Below are positions 1-6,809 of a DNA stretch of 11,642 bases, one piece after another (the stretch's first letter is position 1; each line of letters starts with the position of its first letter). Origin of the DNA: Actinomycetota bacterium (GTDB taxonomy: Bacteria; Actinomycetota; Humimicrobiia; Humimicrobiales; Humimicrobiaceae); the NCBI GenBank assembly GCA_018897225.1, contig JAHILC010000057.1, forward strand, positions 1-11,642, given 5' to 3'. A model generated the notes under the pieces. That model saw only the letters and a program-made list of their open reading frames with translations, had not been told where the DNA came from and did not search any database. Position numbers and translations under genes: made by a program.

Positions 1-1
1 A

Positions 2-91
2 TTTTTAAAGAATAATACACCTATTGAGCTTACATATGTAAAATGGGTTGGCTCAAAATCTAGATTTCACGTACATTTAGGTGAAAAATAA
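2..91 (+). CDS. C-terminal end of an unidentified protein (partial)
   Basis: An open frame enters from the left edge and gives 29 residues ending ...KSRFHVHLGEK before a TAA stop at 89-91. The other two plus-strand frames are interrupted sooner or read less naturally. The mix of hydrophobic, aromatic and basic residues (TYVKWVGSKSRF) looks like the closing strand of a folded domain. I do not recognise the family. It converges on the minus-strand operon, and the two stop codons are 12 bases apart. The 5' part lies outside the window, so the function is left open. Confidence 0.45.
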   Translation, partial: FLKNNTPIELTYVKWVGSKSRFHVHLGEK

Positions 92-113
92 AAAATTGTC
101 TATTTATTTTTTT
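84..113. terminator. possible bidirectional A/T hairpin between convergent genes
   Basis: AAAAATAAA (84-92) is complementary to TTTATTTTT (103-111). The structure overlaps both stop codons of the converging genes and has a T-run up to 113 on the plus strand and an A/T-rich tail on the other. The stem has no G:C pair, so it would be weak. It is the only candidate terminator at this convergent junction. Confidence 0.25.
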
Positions 114-205
114 CCAAAACTGTCTTTAGCTCCGCATTCACACTTTTTTGGCTTGCATCTACTCTCCTTTTCATAACCACAGCTGCTGCATTTCCAAATT
201 GCCAT
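104..205 (-). CDS. RCKP-type rubredoxin-like zinc-ribbon mini-protein (33 aa)
   Basis: This is a 33-residue protein starting MAIWKCSSCGYEKESRCKP. It has a CxxCGY knuckle (Cys6, Cys9), the RCKP signature (residues 16-19, Cys17) and a CxC pair (Cys22, Cys24) followed by Gly25. The first Cys pair and the later cysteines form a rubredoxin-like site expected to hold zinc or iron, as in the small family named after the RCKP motif. Its cellular role is not known. The start is set by a strong Shine-Dalgarno AGGGAGGT (211-218) five bases before the ATG. It is the last gene of the peptidase-apt-DUF1844 operon, 19 bases after the DUF1844 stop. Conserved cysteines, a good ribosome site and operon position make it a real gene despite its size. 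Confidence 0.85.
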   Translation of the reverse strand: MAIWKCSSCGYEKESRCKPKKCECGAKDSFGKK

Positions 206-224
206 AAGTTACCTCCCTTAGAAT

Positions 225-656
225 TTAAATGAAAGTTTTCACAAAATTAATCTGTAAATTTGACAAAGATGATTTCAAATTTTCATTCTCTTCCGCGCTA
301 ACTTCATCAGAAACTGCCTTAAGCAGCGCATCAAAACAATCAACTGCCAGTTTTGCCTGCATCTTATCCTTGTACCTGTCATTTACTCCAATGGGAATAC
401 CCATTTTTTTATAGGCAAGGCTTGAAAGCGACATCATCATTTGGACAATAATATCTTTGGTAGTCAATTTATCTATTTCTTCCTGGAGCTTTTTGATCAT
501 TTCCTCTTCTTCTCTTCTTTTTACTTCTTCGTCTTGAGGACTACTTGCTTTTTCAGTATCGCTTGAGCTTCCTTCCATTTCGCCAAGCCGATCTTTTAAT
601 TCCTTATCCTCGCCATTACCGCCCTTTGTTTTTTTATTTTTTCCCTTGTTTGCCAA
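225..656 (-). CDS. DUF1844 domain protein with charged N-terminus
   Basis: The 143-residue protein has two parts. Residues 1-65 are lysine-, glutamate- and serine-rich and low in complexity, with a likely coiled-coil segment at about 42-64 (EEVKRREEEEMIKKLQEE). Residues 66-140 match the DUF1844 pattern: a helix with DIIVQMMMSLSSLAYKKMG, then a QAKLAVDCFDALL helix, an EEN turn and a closing NLQINFVK segment. DUF1844 proteins are small, cytosolic, mostly helical and of unknown function. Translation starts at TTG (656-654), preceded by AGGGGTGAT (662-670); no ATG fits this ribosome site. The gene begins 13 bases after the apt stop, and its Shine-Dalgarno touches that stop, which suggests coupled translation. 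The family call rests on pattern recognition; a role is not assigned. Confidence 0.8.
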   Translation of the reverse strand: MANKGKNKKTKGGNGEDKELKDRLGEMEGSSSDTEKASSPQDEEVKRREEEEMIKKLQEEIDKLTTKDIIVQMMMSLSSLAYKKMGIPIGVNDRYKDKMQAKLAVDCFDALLKAVSDEVSAEENENLKSSLSNLQINFVKTFI

Positions 657-660
657 ATTA

Positions 661-672
661 GATCACCCCTTA
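661..672 (-). promoter_or_regulatory. Shine-Dalgarno overlapping the apt stop, fixes the TTG start
   Basis: On the minus strand the bases read TAAGGGGTGATC. The TAA is the apt stop codon and AGGGGTGAT is the ribosome site for the TTG at 656, five bases further on. This supports the non-ATG start and suggests that ribosomes finishing apt can re-initiate on the next gene. Confidence 0.6.
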
Positions 673-1191
673 TTCAGAATCATATTTTATCATTGAAAAT
701 ACGTCATAGTTTGATAATACTTTTCTTGGATTTAAAAATTCAAGTTCAATAAGAAAACATAAACCAACCACTTCTCCACCCCTGTTTTCAACCAGTTCTG
801 CTTTAGCTTTTGCTGTTCCACCTGTTGCTATAAGATCATCAACTATTAATATTTTATCTCCTTTATTAATTGCATCAATATGCATTTCAAGAACATTGCT
901 CCCATATTCAAGATCGTAGGAAACCTTGCATGTTTTGTAAGGAAGCTTGCCTGGTTTTCTTACAGGGATAAAACCAGCGCCAATCTTATAAGCCAGGGCA
1001 GAGCCAAAGATAAAACCTCTTGCTTCAGCACCTAAAATTGCGTCAATTTTTTTACCCTCGTATTGACTGGCCATTTCATCAATAGCATATTTGAAAGCTT
1101 GGCTATCTCTTATAAGAGGTGTTATGTCCCTGAATACAATTCCTTTCTTGGGAAAATCAGGGATATTTCTTATTTTAGACTTAAGGTCCAT
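670..1191 (-). CDS. apt: adenine phosphoribosyltransferase
   Basis: This cytosolic purine-salvage enzyme joins adenine and PRPP to give AMP and pyrophosphate. The 173 residues are the usual family length. The start (KIRNIPDFPKKGIVFRDITP, residues 6-25) is the classic Apt N-terminus including the FRDITPL motif. GAEARGF (54-60) and RKPGKLP (78-84) line the base pocket and flexible loop. VDDLIATGGTA (117-127) is the PRPP-binding loop of type I phosphoribosyltransferases. The ATG at 1191 is preceded by AGAAAGGA. It lies 33 bases after the peptidase stop and 13 before the DUF1844 start, so it is almost certainly co-transcribed with both. All key motifs are intact. Confidence 0.97.
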   Translation of the reverse strand: MDLKSKIRNIPDFPKKGIVFRDITPLIRDSQAFKYAIDEMASQYEGKKIDAILGAEARGFIFGSALAYKIGAGFIPVRKPGKLPYKTCKVSYDLEYGSNVLEMHIDAINKGDKILIVDDLIATGGTAKAKAELVENRGGEVVGLCFLIELEFLNPRKVLSNYDVFSMIKYDSE

Positions 1192-1224
1192 TGCTTTCCT
1201 TTCTTGAATTCTTTTTAATTATTT

Positions 1225-2724
1225 TTATTTATTCTTTTTTATTTCTTCCATCAAAGAATATATCAAATAGTTTATATCCAGATCCTTATAACCAAGCTGC
1301 TGCAAGATCTCAACAGGATCATATTTCATCCCATAACTCCATAATTCCTTCAAAAAATCCCCGGCCTTTTTTTGCCTGAACCACCCATAGCCAAACTTTT
1401 GGTGCATATGATCTTTTAGCTGAGCTTCGAAGACCCAGGCCCTGATGTAATCTGCGCAGTAAAAACTATCGTCTACATCTTTTAAGTAATCAGCAGAAGA
1501 ATACTGCATTAAGTTTGCAGCAGTTAAAATCTGCCTGTATATTGCATCTTTTCCTGAAATTGGATCACTTCCATGAAGGATGAGCTCGTATTTAAGTTTC
1601 CCGGCATAGCGCCTGCAAAACCAAAGCTTTGCAACATTTGAAAAATAAACAAATTCTCGTGCATATTCAGGGCTCATTTTAAGAAAATAAACAAGCCACT
1701 CTTTGTTTTGCATAAGATTTTCCATTGCAAATGCATATCCCTCCGTAACAGCACTATCTCCAAGAAATTTATATTCAAAATCAAGAGAAGATCTGGTATT
1801 GCTGAAATGTTCTGCATGCCCGCCCTCATGAAACATGGCTTCAAAATCATCCTGGCCGCCCTTAGGCATTATAACAAGATAAATCTCATCAGGAATTTTT
1901 ACCGTACAGCAGAAAGCTCTGGGAGATTTATTCTTCCTCTCCTCAACATCAAGAAAAATATTTTTTTGCCTGTCAAGGTCTATACCCATCAAAGCAAGTG
2001 TTTGCTTAAAAAGTTCAACCAGTCTTTCTTTTTTGAAAAAAACATCATATTTGGTAGCTCTTTTAAGATAAGCAAAATCGCTCTTCTTTGAGTTATCAAG
2101 CTCGATACCTGTTTCCGATAAAAGGAGCTTTCCAAAATTATCAATGTATATCTGGTGTGTAACTTCAAGAAGTTTTTCCATATCCGATTTTAACCGGGAC
2201 AAGTCCACACCTTTCAGATAAGAAAACATATCATTGTAGCATTCAAATCTTAGTTTGCCGGCTTGCGCATGAAGAGTATCCCAGTACATGTAAAGTTTCG
2301 GATTAAACTGTTTTTCTACCAGCTTATTCCTTTTTTCATCTATGGAGTCTCTCTTTGTCTTATCAGGCTCATTAGACAATAATACCTCTGAATACCTGTA
2401 GGAAACATCTTTACCTTCTACTTCTATTTTTGCTCTGGCTTCATCTTCACCCATCTCATCAATGAGTTCCTTCACCGGCTTTTCTATTAAAGTCTCTCCG
2501 CAAAACTTAAGCAAATATGAATACTTTTTCCTATCCTCACCTTTAGCTTTATCTTTGAACTCTTTAATCAGGTTAAAATATTCTAATAAAAAAAGCTCCC
2601 CAAACTTATCATAAATTGCACCAATATTCAGTTCTTCCTTGAGGCCTGCAAAATGAAGATAATATTCCTTATCCAGCTCAGATAAGAAATTTTGCGCATT
2701 GATTTTATATTTTTCTATATCCAT
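1225..2724 (-). CDS. M3-like (oligoendopeptidase-type) zinc metallopeptidase
   Basis: The 499-residue protein is mainly helical and has a gluzincin active site: HEGGH at residues 299-303 (two His ligands and catalytic Glu300) and a candidate third zinc ligand, Glu328 in TEGYAFAMENL. The 25-residue gap from His303 matches the thimet/oligoendopeptidase M3 clan arrangement. There is no signal peptide, so it should act in the cytosol, probably trimming short peptides. It is shorter than typical PepF (about 600 residues), with a reduced N-terminal part, so substrate preference is uncertain. It is the first gene of the operon with apt, DUF1844 and the RCKP protein. No Shine-Dalgarno is visible before the ATG; a perfect hairpin sits there instead. 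A neighbouring gluzincin family remains possible. Confidence 0.82.
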   Translation of the reverse strand: MDIEKYKINAQNFLSELDKEYYLHFAGLKEELNIGAIYDKFGELFLLEYFNLIKEFKDKAKGEDRKKYSYLLKFCGETLIEKPVKELIDEMGEDEARAKIEVEGKDVSYRYSEVLLSNEPDKTKRDSIDEKRNKLVEKQFNPKLYMYWDTLHAQAGKLRFECYNDMFSYLKGVDLSRLKSDMEKLLEVTHQIYIDNFGKLLLSETGIELDNSKKSDFAYLKRATKYDVFFKKERLVELFKQTLALMGIDLDRQKNIFLDVEERKNKSPRAFCCTVKIPDEIYLVIMPKGGQDDFEAMFHEGGHAEHFSNTRSSLDFEYKFLGDSAVTEGYAFAMENLMQNKEWLVYFLKMSPEYAREFVYFSNVAKLWFCRRYAGKLKYELILHGSDPISGKDAIYRQILTAANLMQYSSADYLKDVDDSFYCADYIRAWVFEAQLKDHMHQKFGYGWFRQKKAGDFLKELWSYGMKYDPVEILQQLGYKDLDINYLIYSLMEEIKKNK

Positions 2725-2729
2725 ATTTT

Positions 2730-2757
2730 ATTCTGATTTTTATTTTAAAATCAGAAT
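2730..2757. promoter_or_regulatory. perfect 11-bp inverted repeat just before the peptidase start
   Basis: ATTCTGATTTT (2730-2740) and AAAATCAGAAT (2747-2757) are exact reverse complements around a six-base loop. The hairpin ends five bases before the ATG at 2724, exactly where a ribosome site would be expected. It could be an operator or an mRNA hairpin controlling translation of the operon. A terminator role is unlikely because no upstream minus-strand gene ends here. Confidence 0.55.
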
Positions 2758-2777
2758 TTTGTAATTTATCTGGAAAA

Positions 2778-2795
2778 ATTATAATACTGGTATTA
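2778..2795 (-). promoter_or_regulatory. possible -10 element and dyad for the peptidase operon
   Basis: The minus strand reads TATAAT at 2783-2778, about 55 bases before the peptidase ATG. It is overlapped by a dyad TAATAC-TG-GTATTA (2782-2795). No convincing -35 hexamer is visible at the right distance, so this is only a plausible promoter with a possible operator over it. Confidence 0.3.
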
Positions 2796-2967
2796 AGAAA
2801 AATTATAAGGAAAAATAAAATTAAAAACAAAGTATTTTTTAAAATAAATATAATTATTTAATATTACAGGTAGCCATATCTAAGAAAATCAGTCACTTTT
2901 TAATATGAAAATATCTTATTAATTTCATTATGTTTTAATTAGTTTTAATTGTTTTGAGATTAGATAA

Positions 2968-3127
2968 ATTCCTGAAATCATTGCAAGTTTTGATAATTTC
3001 AAATATATTGAGACTACAGATAAATTAGTCTTTCAGGTATGGAACAATATCAAATCAGATTCCAAGTGGAGATATTTATATAATTAATATTGACGGCACA
3101 AATAAGAAGAAATTAACAAATGAATAA
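2968..3127 (+). pseudogene. decayed C-terminal fragment of a TolB/PD40-type beta-propeller protein
   Basis: Two overlapping reading frames together resemble one blade of a WD40-like (PD40/TolB) propeller. Frame one (2968 to about 3048) gives ...YIETTDKLVFQVWNN, the usual 'DGKKIVFQS' type strand. The next frame (about 3050-3127) gives SNQIPSGDIYIINIDGTNKK followed by KLTNE and a TAA, the typical 'DIYxxNxDGTNxKxLT' blade ending. One surplus base near 3048-3050 explains the frame change. Stops cut both frames off upstream and no start codon is present, so only the tail of a gene survives. The rest of the 2725-3137 gap is plain A/T-rich sequence apart from the listed sites. Confidence 0.5.
3079..3084 (+). 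promoter_or_regulatory. possible -10 element for the acyl-activating fusion gene
   Basis: A perfect TATAAT lies 54 bases before the ATG at 3138, inside the propeller remnant. No good -35 partner is visible. Chance occurrence is quite possible in this A/T-rich stretch. Confidence 0.2.
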
Positions 3128-3137
3128 TTAAATTATC

Positions 3138-5795
3138 ATGTCAGCGCTAACTGAATTTTTGGATGAGAACTTTTCAGTAAAAGGCAGAGACAACAACTAT
3201 TATCTTAAAGGCAAATACAGAACTTTCGGCTGGAAATTTAGTAAAATTTTTGGATTGTCAAAAAATCTGGCTGCTTTTCTTACTCAGAACGGGATTAAAG
3301 CCGGTGACAGAATAATAATTAAAAGCCCCAATTCTCCGCAATGGGTAGCTGCTTTTACTGCATGTATTAAAATGGGCTTTATAATTGTTCCCGTTGACTA
3401 TAAGTCTGATTTTAATTTTGAACAAAAGATTATAAGCAAAGTAAAGCCTGAATTCATCCTGTATTCCAGAGAAAATGAAACATTTAATATAATCTCAAAC
3501 TTAATAAATAATTCCGGTACTGCAGATATAAATAAAAGCACATCAATAAATAAATCATTTGATAATCAAAAAATTGGAATATTATTACTTGAGGACCTCG
3601 AAACTACTGTTAAAGATTATGATTTTAAAGACGATACTTATGAAAGGTCGTCCCGAATAGAAGATAATAATCTTGCTGAAATTGTTTTTACTTCCGGATC
3701 AACTTCAGCTCCAAAAGGGGTAATACTTACTCACAAAAATATCAGTTCCAATTTAAAGGCTGCCAGTCCCTTAATAGAAAAATGGAAATTTATCTTTAAT
3801 CTGATGATTAATCCGAAACTCTTAAGTCTTGTACCATTAAGTCACATGTACGGACAGGTAATCGGCATTTTCATACCTTTAATGATTGGAAGCTCTGTTG
3901 TATTTTTTAACACCATAAACCCGGAGGAGATATTAAGGGCAGTAAAAGAGGAAAAAATCTGGATACTGGGAGCATTGCCCAAGCTAGTTTCAATAATAAA
4001 AAATCACATAGCCAAAAAATATAATCTTAATTCAGAGGCATTTAAAAGCAAGTACAGGAAGCTTAGAAATGTAAGATGGTGGATAAGGCTCATTTTATTT
4101 TCAGGACTAAGAATTAAGATAGGATGGAGGCTTGTTGCGGTAATTTCAGGCGGGGCTGCTATTGATTATGAAACAGAAGATTTTTTCAGATGTCTTGCAT
4201 ACAGTGTTTTTCAGGGCTACGGACTGACAGAAACTGCTCCTCTGATAACCCTGACTGATCCTGCAAAAAACAGGGAAGGTTCAGTTGGCAGCTTTTTAAG
4301 CGGACAGGAAATTAAGATTATTGACGGGGAGTTATATGTTAAGGGAGAAAATGTCAGCTCCGGATATTTTGAGCCTGAGCATGACTATAGCGAAGCATTT
4401 AAAAACGGCTGGTTTAAAACAGGCGATATTGCAGAAGTTGACAAAAATGGAAATGTTTTTATTAAAGGCAGGATTGATGATTTGATAGTCCGTCCTGATG
4501 GACTCAATATTTATCCTTATGATATAGAAAATGCTGTTAAATCTGCTTCAGCCAGAGTAAGGGATTGTGCTGTATTTGGAATTGAGAAGGAAGTCCATGC
4601 TGTTTTGTTGATGGATTTTAAAAATTATCCTGATACCGGTGAAAATGAAATAAATGAAATTATAAAGGATGCAAACAACAGATTAAATCAGTATCAGAAA
4701 ATAGACAGTTTCAGCATGTGGCATGAACCTGATTTTCCAAGAACTTCAACTTTAAAACCAAAAAAAAGTGAGATTAAAAGAATCATTATTGAAAGTTTAA
4801 AAGTAAAAGAAGAATTTTTACCTCACAGAGGACAGGAAATTAAAGGCAGAGAATTTACAGAAAATGATAAAGCTGATTTATATAATATTATCGGCTCTTT
4901 TTATAAAATCAGTAAAGATAATATTAAGGATGAAGCAAAACTCCAGGATGATTTGGGGCTTGATTCCCTTGATATTGTTGAACTTTCCAGCGCACTTGAG
5001 GAAAAATTTGGCATTGATACAGGAACTTTAAGTATTACGAAAGACACAAACTTAAAAGAACTTGAAAATCTGATAACAAATCCTCCTGAAGAAATATATA
5101 AAGTTCCCTTTTTTAATTTTCCATACAGCATCTTTTTTGTAATTTTAAGAACCATATCACAATTTTTCATGTTTCCGTTTATTTCAATTTTGTACAGACG
5201 GCAGTATGAGGGCAGAGGAAATTTGTATGGCATCAAGCAGCCGTCAGTTTTTGCTTCCAATCATTTGTCTCTGATAGATACCTTTGTAATTTTGTTTTCA
5301 CTACCCCTGAAGATAAGGTTAAGATTAACCACTGTGATGTCTATCGAACATCATTTTTTAAATTATTTTAACGTAACTGGAAATATTTTAAGGAGAATAT
5401 TTGAGGCAGCAGGTTTTTATCTTTTTGTATGTCTTTTTTTAAATGTTATACCCTTGTCAAGAACACGCGGATTTAAGCAAAGTCTTGAAAACATAGGAAG
5501 TTTAATTGACAGGGGATGGAATGTTCTGATATTTCCTGAAGGCGCTATTACTATTGATGGAAATATAAAAGAATTTGAACCCGGAATCGGAGTTATTGCA
5601 AAAGATATGAAAGTACTGGTAATTCCAGTCAGAATAGACGGTCTTTATGACATTCTTCATAATGGCATTTTACCTATTGGACATTTACCTAAAGTTCCGG
5701 TTGTTAAAGTAAAATACGGGAAACAGGTGGAAATGTTTGAAGGAAGCTATCAGGAAATAGCAAATAATTTAAGAGAAATGGTTCTTAGGTTATAA
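3138..5795 (+). CDS. acyl-activating enzyme - acyl carrier protein - PlsC acyltransferase fusion
   Basis: The 885-residue protein has three domains in order. Residues 1-550 are an ANL-type adenylation enzyme: P-loop TSGSTSAPKG (185-194), YGLTET (361-366), WFKTGD (425-430), hinge GRIDDLI (444-450), and a C-terminal Lys in TLKPKK (539-543). Residues about 575-648 are an acyl carrier protein, with the phosphopantetheine site DSL at Ser610. Residues about 690-885 are a PlsC-type acyltransferase with NHLSLID (708-714) and FPEG (799-802). Hydrophobic stretches at 656-686 and 757-773 suggest membrane attachment. It likely activates a fatty acid, parks it on its own carrier and transfers it to a lysolipid, like Aas but with the domain order reversed and a carrier added. 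The exact lipid is unknown. No Shine-Dalgarno is seen before the ATG. Confidence 0.92.
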   Translation: MSALTEFLDENFSVKGRDNNYYLKGKYRTFGWKFSKIFGLSKNLAAFLTQNGIKAGDRIIIKSPNSPQWVAAFTACIKMGFIIVPVDYKSDFNFEQKIISKVKPEFILYSRENETFNIISNLINNSGTADINKSTSINKSFDNQKIGILLLEDLETTVKDYDFKDDTYERSSRIEDNNLAEIVFTSGSTSAPKGVILTHKNISSNLKAASPLIEKWKFIFNLMINPKLLSLVPLSHMYGQVIGIFIPLMIGSSVVFFNTINPEEILRAVKEEKIWILGALPKLVSIIKNHIAKKYNLNSEAFKSKYRKLRNVRWWIRLILFSGLRIKIGWRLVAVISGGAAIDYETEDFFRCLAYSVFQGYGLTETAPLITLTDPAKNREGSVGSFLSGQEIKIIDGELYVKGENVSSGYFEPEHDYSEAFKNGWFKTGDIAEVDKNGNVFIKGRIDDLIVRPDGLNIYPYDIENAVKSASARVRDCAVFGIEKEVHAVLLMDFKNYPDTGENEINEIIKDANNRLNQYQKIDSFSMWHEPDFPRTSTLKPKKSEIKRIIIESLKVKEEFLPHRGQEIKGREFTENDKADLYNIIGSFYKISKDNIKDEAKLQDDLGLDSLDIVELSSALEEKFGIDTGTLSITKDTNLKELENLITNPPEEIYKVPFFNFPYSIFFVILRTISQFFMFPFISILYRRQYEGRGNLYGIKQPSVFASNHLSLIDTFVILFSLPLKIRLRLTTVMSIEHHFLNYFNVTGNILRRIFEAAGFYLFVCLFLNVIPLSRTRGFKQSLENIGSLIDRGWNVLIFPEGAITIDGNIKEFEPGIGVIAKDMKVLVIPVRIDGLYDILHNGILPIGHLPKVPVVKVKYGKQVEMFEGSYQEIANNLREMVLRL

Positions 5796-5804
5796 TAAAA
5801 CTCA

Positions 5805-5872
5805 CTTTCCGCACCCTTTTCGTTAAAATAATTTGCCCTCTGTGCTGCTCTGGCACATCTGGTAGTGGAAAG
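5805..5872. repeat. imperfect inverted repeat in a convergent intergenic gap
   Basis: CTTTCCGCACC (5805-5815) can pair with GGTAGTGGAAAG (5861-5872) through 11 pairs, including one G:T and one bulged A. A smaller stem TGTGC/GCACA (5841-5845, 5853-5857) lies inside. The block from about 5835 to 5880 is richer in G+C than other gaps in this window. No T-run follows on either strand, so a classic terminator is not supported. It may be a structured RNA end or a fragment of an old repeat. Confidence 0.3.
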
Positions 5873-5898
5873 AATCACACCCAAAAACAGGCTTGCTA

Positions 5899-6660
5899 TT
5901 AGTCAGAGTAGCCGACAGGTATTACATAAAGCGGAATATATTCTTTCGATAAATTTAAAATCTTCTGAATCTGACTGTCATTAAATGCACCAATTGGAAC
6001 TGCTCCAAGATCCAGCGCAACTGCCTGAAGCAGTATATTCTGGCAGGCATGACCGGCTTCCATGTCCACGTATCTGATTCCTCTTTCTCCATATTTAACA
6101 GTTGTTCTTTCGTAAACGGCTGTGATTATTATATTAATTACAGCTTCTGAAACAGATCCTTGAAAAAGACAGGCGGTATATAATTCTTTTCTCAGGTCTT
6201 TACTTTCTATTTTCAATAATTTATGTCCCTGGGGAATATAATGGAATATCCCGTCTTTCTTTATTATAAAAACATCAAGTGGATACAAAGCTCCCGCAGA
6301 TGGTGCGGTCCTGAAACCTGTATCTTTCTTGGTAATTCCCTGGGCAGCCCATAACAGCTGGGATATTTTTTCAATTTCGATCTCTTTACCAGAAAAGGTT
6401 CTTACAGATCTTCTCTTTGCAAGAGCCTGTTCTAATGAATAATTACTTTCAGTAAACGGTTCGGGCAGCATTATTTCCTCTCCTTTAAGGTAATTAATCT
6501 CATTTTTCGGCACATCACTTGTTAAACCAGCGCCATCCACAATTTTACAGGAGGATATAAAGTTAACATTAAGTATGAGCGCAAGCAGAATAACAAGAAA
6601 GGTTCGTGATAAAAGCTTTTTATTTCTTAAGTTTCTTCTATTAAAATTCTTTTGAGACAT
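5899..6660 (-). CDS. SagB-type nitroreductase-fold protein, predicted lipoprotein
   Basis: The ATG at 6660 gives 253 residues. Residues 1-38 form a lipoprotein signal: a basic start (RRNLRNKK), a hydrophobic core (TFLVILLALILNVNF) and a lipobox ISSC with Cys38. The mature part is an FMN-dependent nitroreductase-fold protein of the SagB type: RRSVRTFS, the hallmark APSAGALYPLDVFI, and a C-terminal EAGHACQNILLQAVAL block leading to GAVPIGAF. SagB enzymes dehydrogenate azoline rings in peptide natural products, but many relatives act alone with unknown substrates. No cyclodehydratase, YcaO or precursor peptide gene is nearby, so a role in peptide modification is not supported. An upstream TTG (6741) keeps the frame open but adds 27 unlikely residues and spoils the signal peptide. 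It converges on the fusion gene and diverges from the permease. Confidence 0.85.
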   Translation of the reverse strand: MSQKNFNRRNLRNKKLLSRTFLVILLALILNVNFISSCKIVDGAGLTSDVPKNEINYLKGEEIMLPEPFTESNYSLEQALAKRRSVRTFSGKEIEIEKISQLLWAAQGITKKDTGFRTAPSAGALYPLDVFIIKKDGIFHYIPQGHKLLKIESKDLRKELYTACLFQGSVSEAVINIIITAVYERTTVKYGERGIRYVDMEAGHACQNILLQAVALDLGAVPIGAFNDSQIQKILNLSKEYIPLYVIPVGYSD

Positions 6661-6680
6661 ACAATTTGGATATATAAAAT

Positions 6681-6729
6681 AGTATATTGTAATTATGTTA
6701 TCATTTGTAAAAAGTATATTACAAATATG
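6681..6729 (-). promoter_or_regulatory. possible nitroreductase promoter with paired direct repeats
   Basis: On the minus strand TTTACA (6711-6706) and TATACT (6686-6681) form a promoter-like pair with a long 19-base spacer, 20 bases before the ATG. Two similar plus-strand sequences, AGTATATTGTAATTATG (6681-6697) and AGTATATTACAAATATG (6713-6729), lie 32 bases apart, about three helical turns. They could bind a regulator. No Shine-Dalgarno is seen before the start codon. Confidence 0.3.
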
Positions 6730-6759
6730 ATTTTTTTTCAAATTTATGAAAAGCTGATT

Positions 6760-6787
6760 TTGTAAATAATGGGTTAAGTGTTATTCT
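6760..6787 (+). promoter_or_regulatory. possible promoter for the UMF1 permease
   Basis: TTGTAA (6760-6765) and TATTCT (6782-6787) are spaced by 16 bases and sit 22 bases before the ATG at 6810. A short leader with no visible Shine-Dalgarno would follow. The match is modest. Confidence 0.3.
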
Positions 6788-6809
6788 GATTAAAAAAACA
6801 AAATAAAAT

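Noticed and set aside
31..42. 12-bp palindrome in the partial first gene
   Set aside because: TTACATATGTAA lies within coding sequence and such A/T-rich palindromes are expected by chance.
1708..2091. 127-codon plus-strand open frame inside the metallopeptidase gene
   Set aside because: It lies antisense to the conserved HEGGH-containing gene, has no recognisable motif and no ribosome site; it is a shadow frame.
4901..5260. 119-codon minus-strand frame across the carrier/acyltransferase region
   Set aside because: It is antisense to two domains with intact catalytic motifs, and its serine-rich product is typical of a shadow frame.
5831..5900. Possible tRNA-like fragment in the convergent gap
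   Set aside because: No T-loop, acceptor stem or anticodon arm can be built; only two simple stems form.
6661..6741. N-terminal extension of the nitroreductase from TTG at 6741
   Set aside because: The added 27 residues precede an otherwise normal lipoprotein signal, contain the predicted promoter and have no ribosome site.
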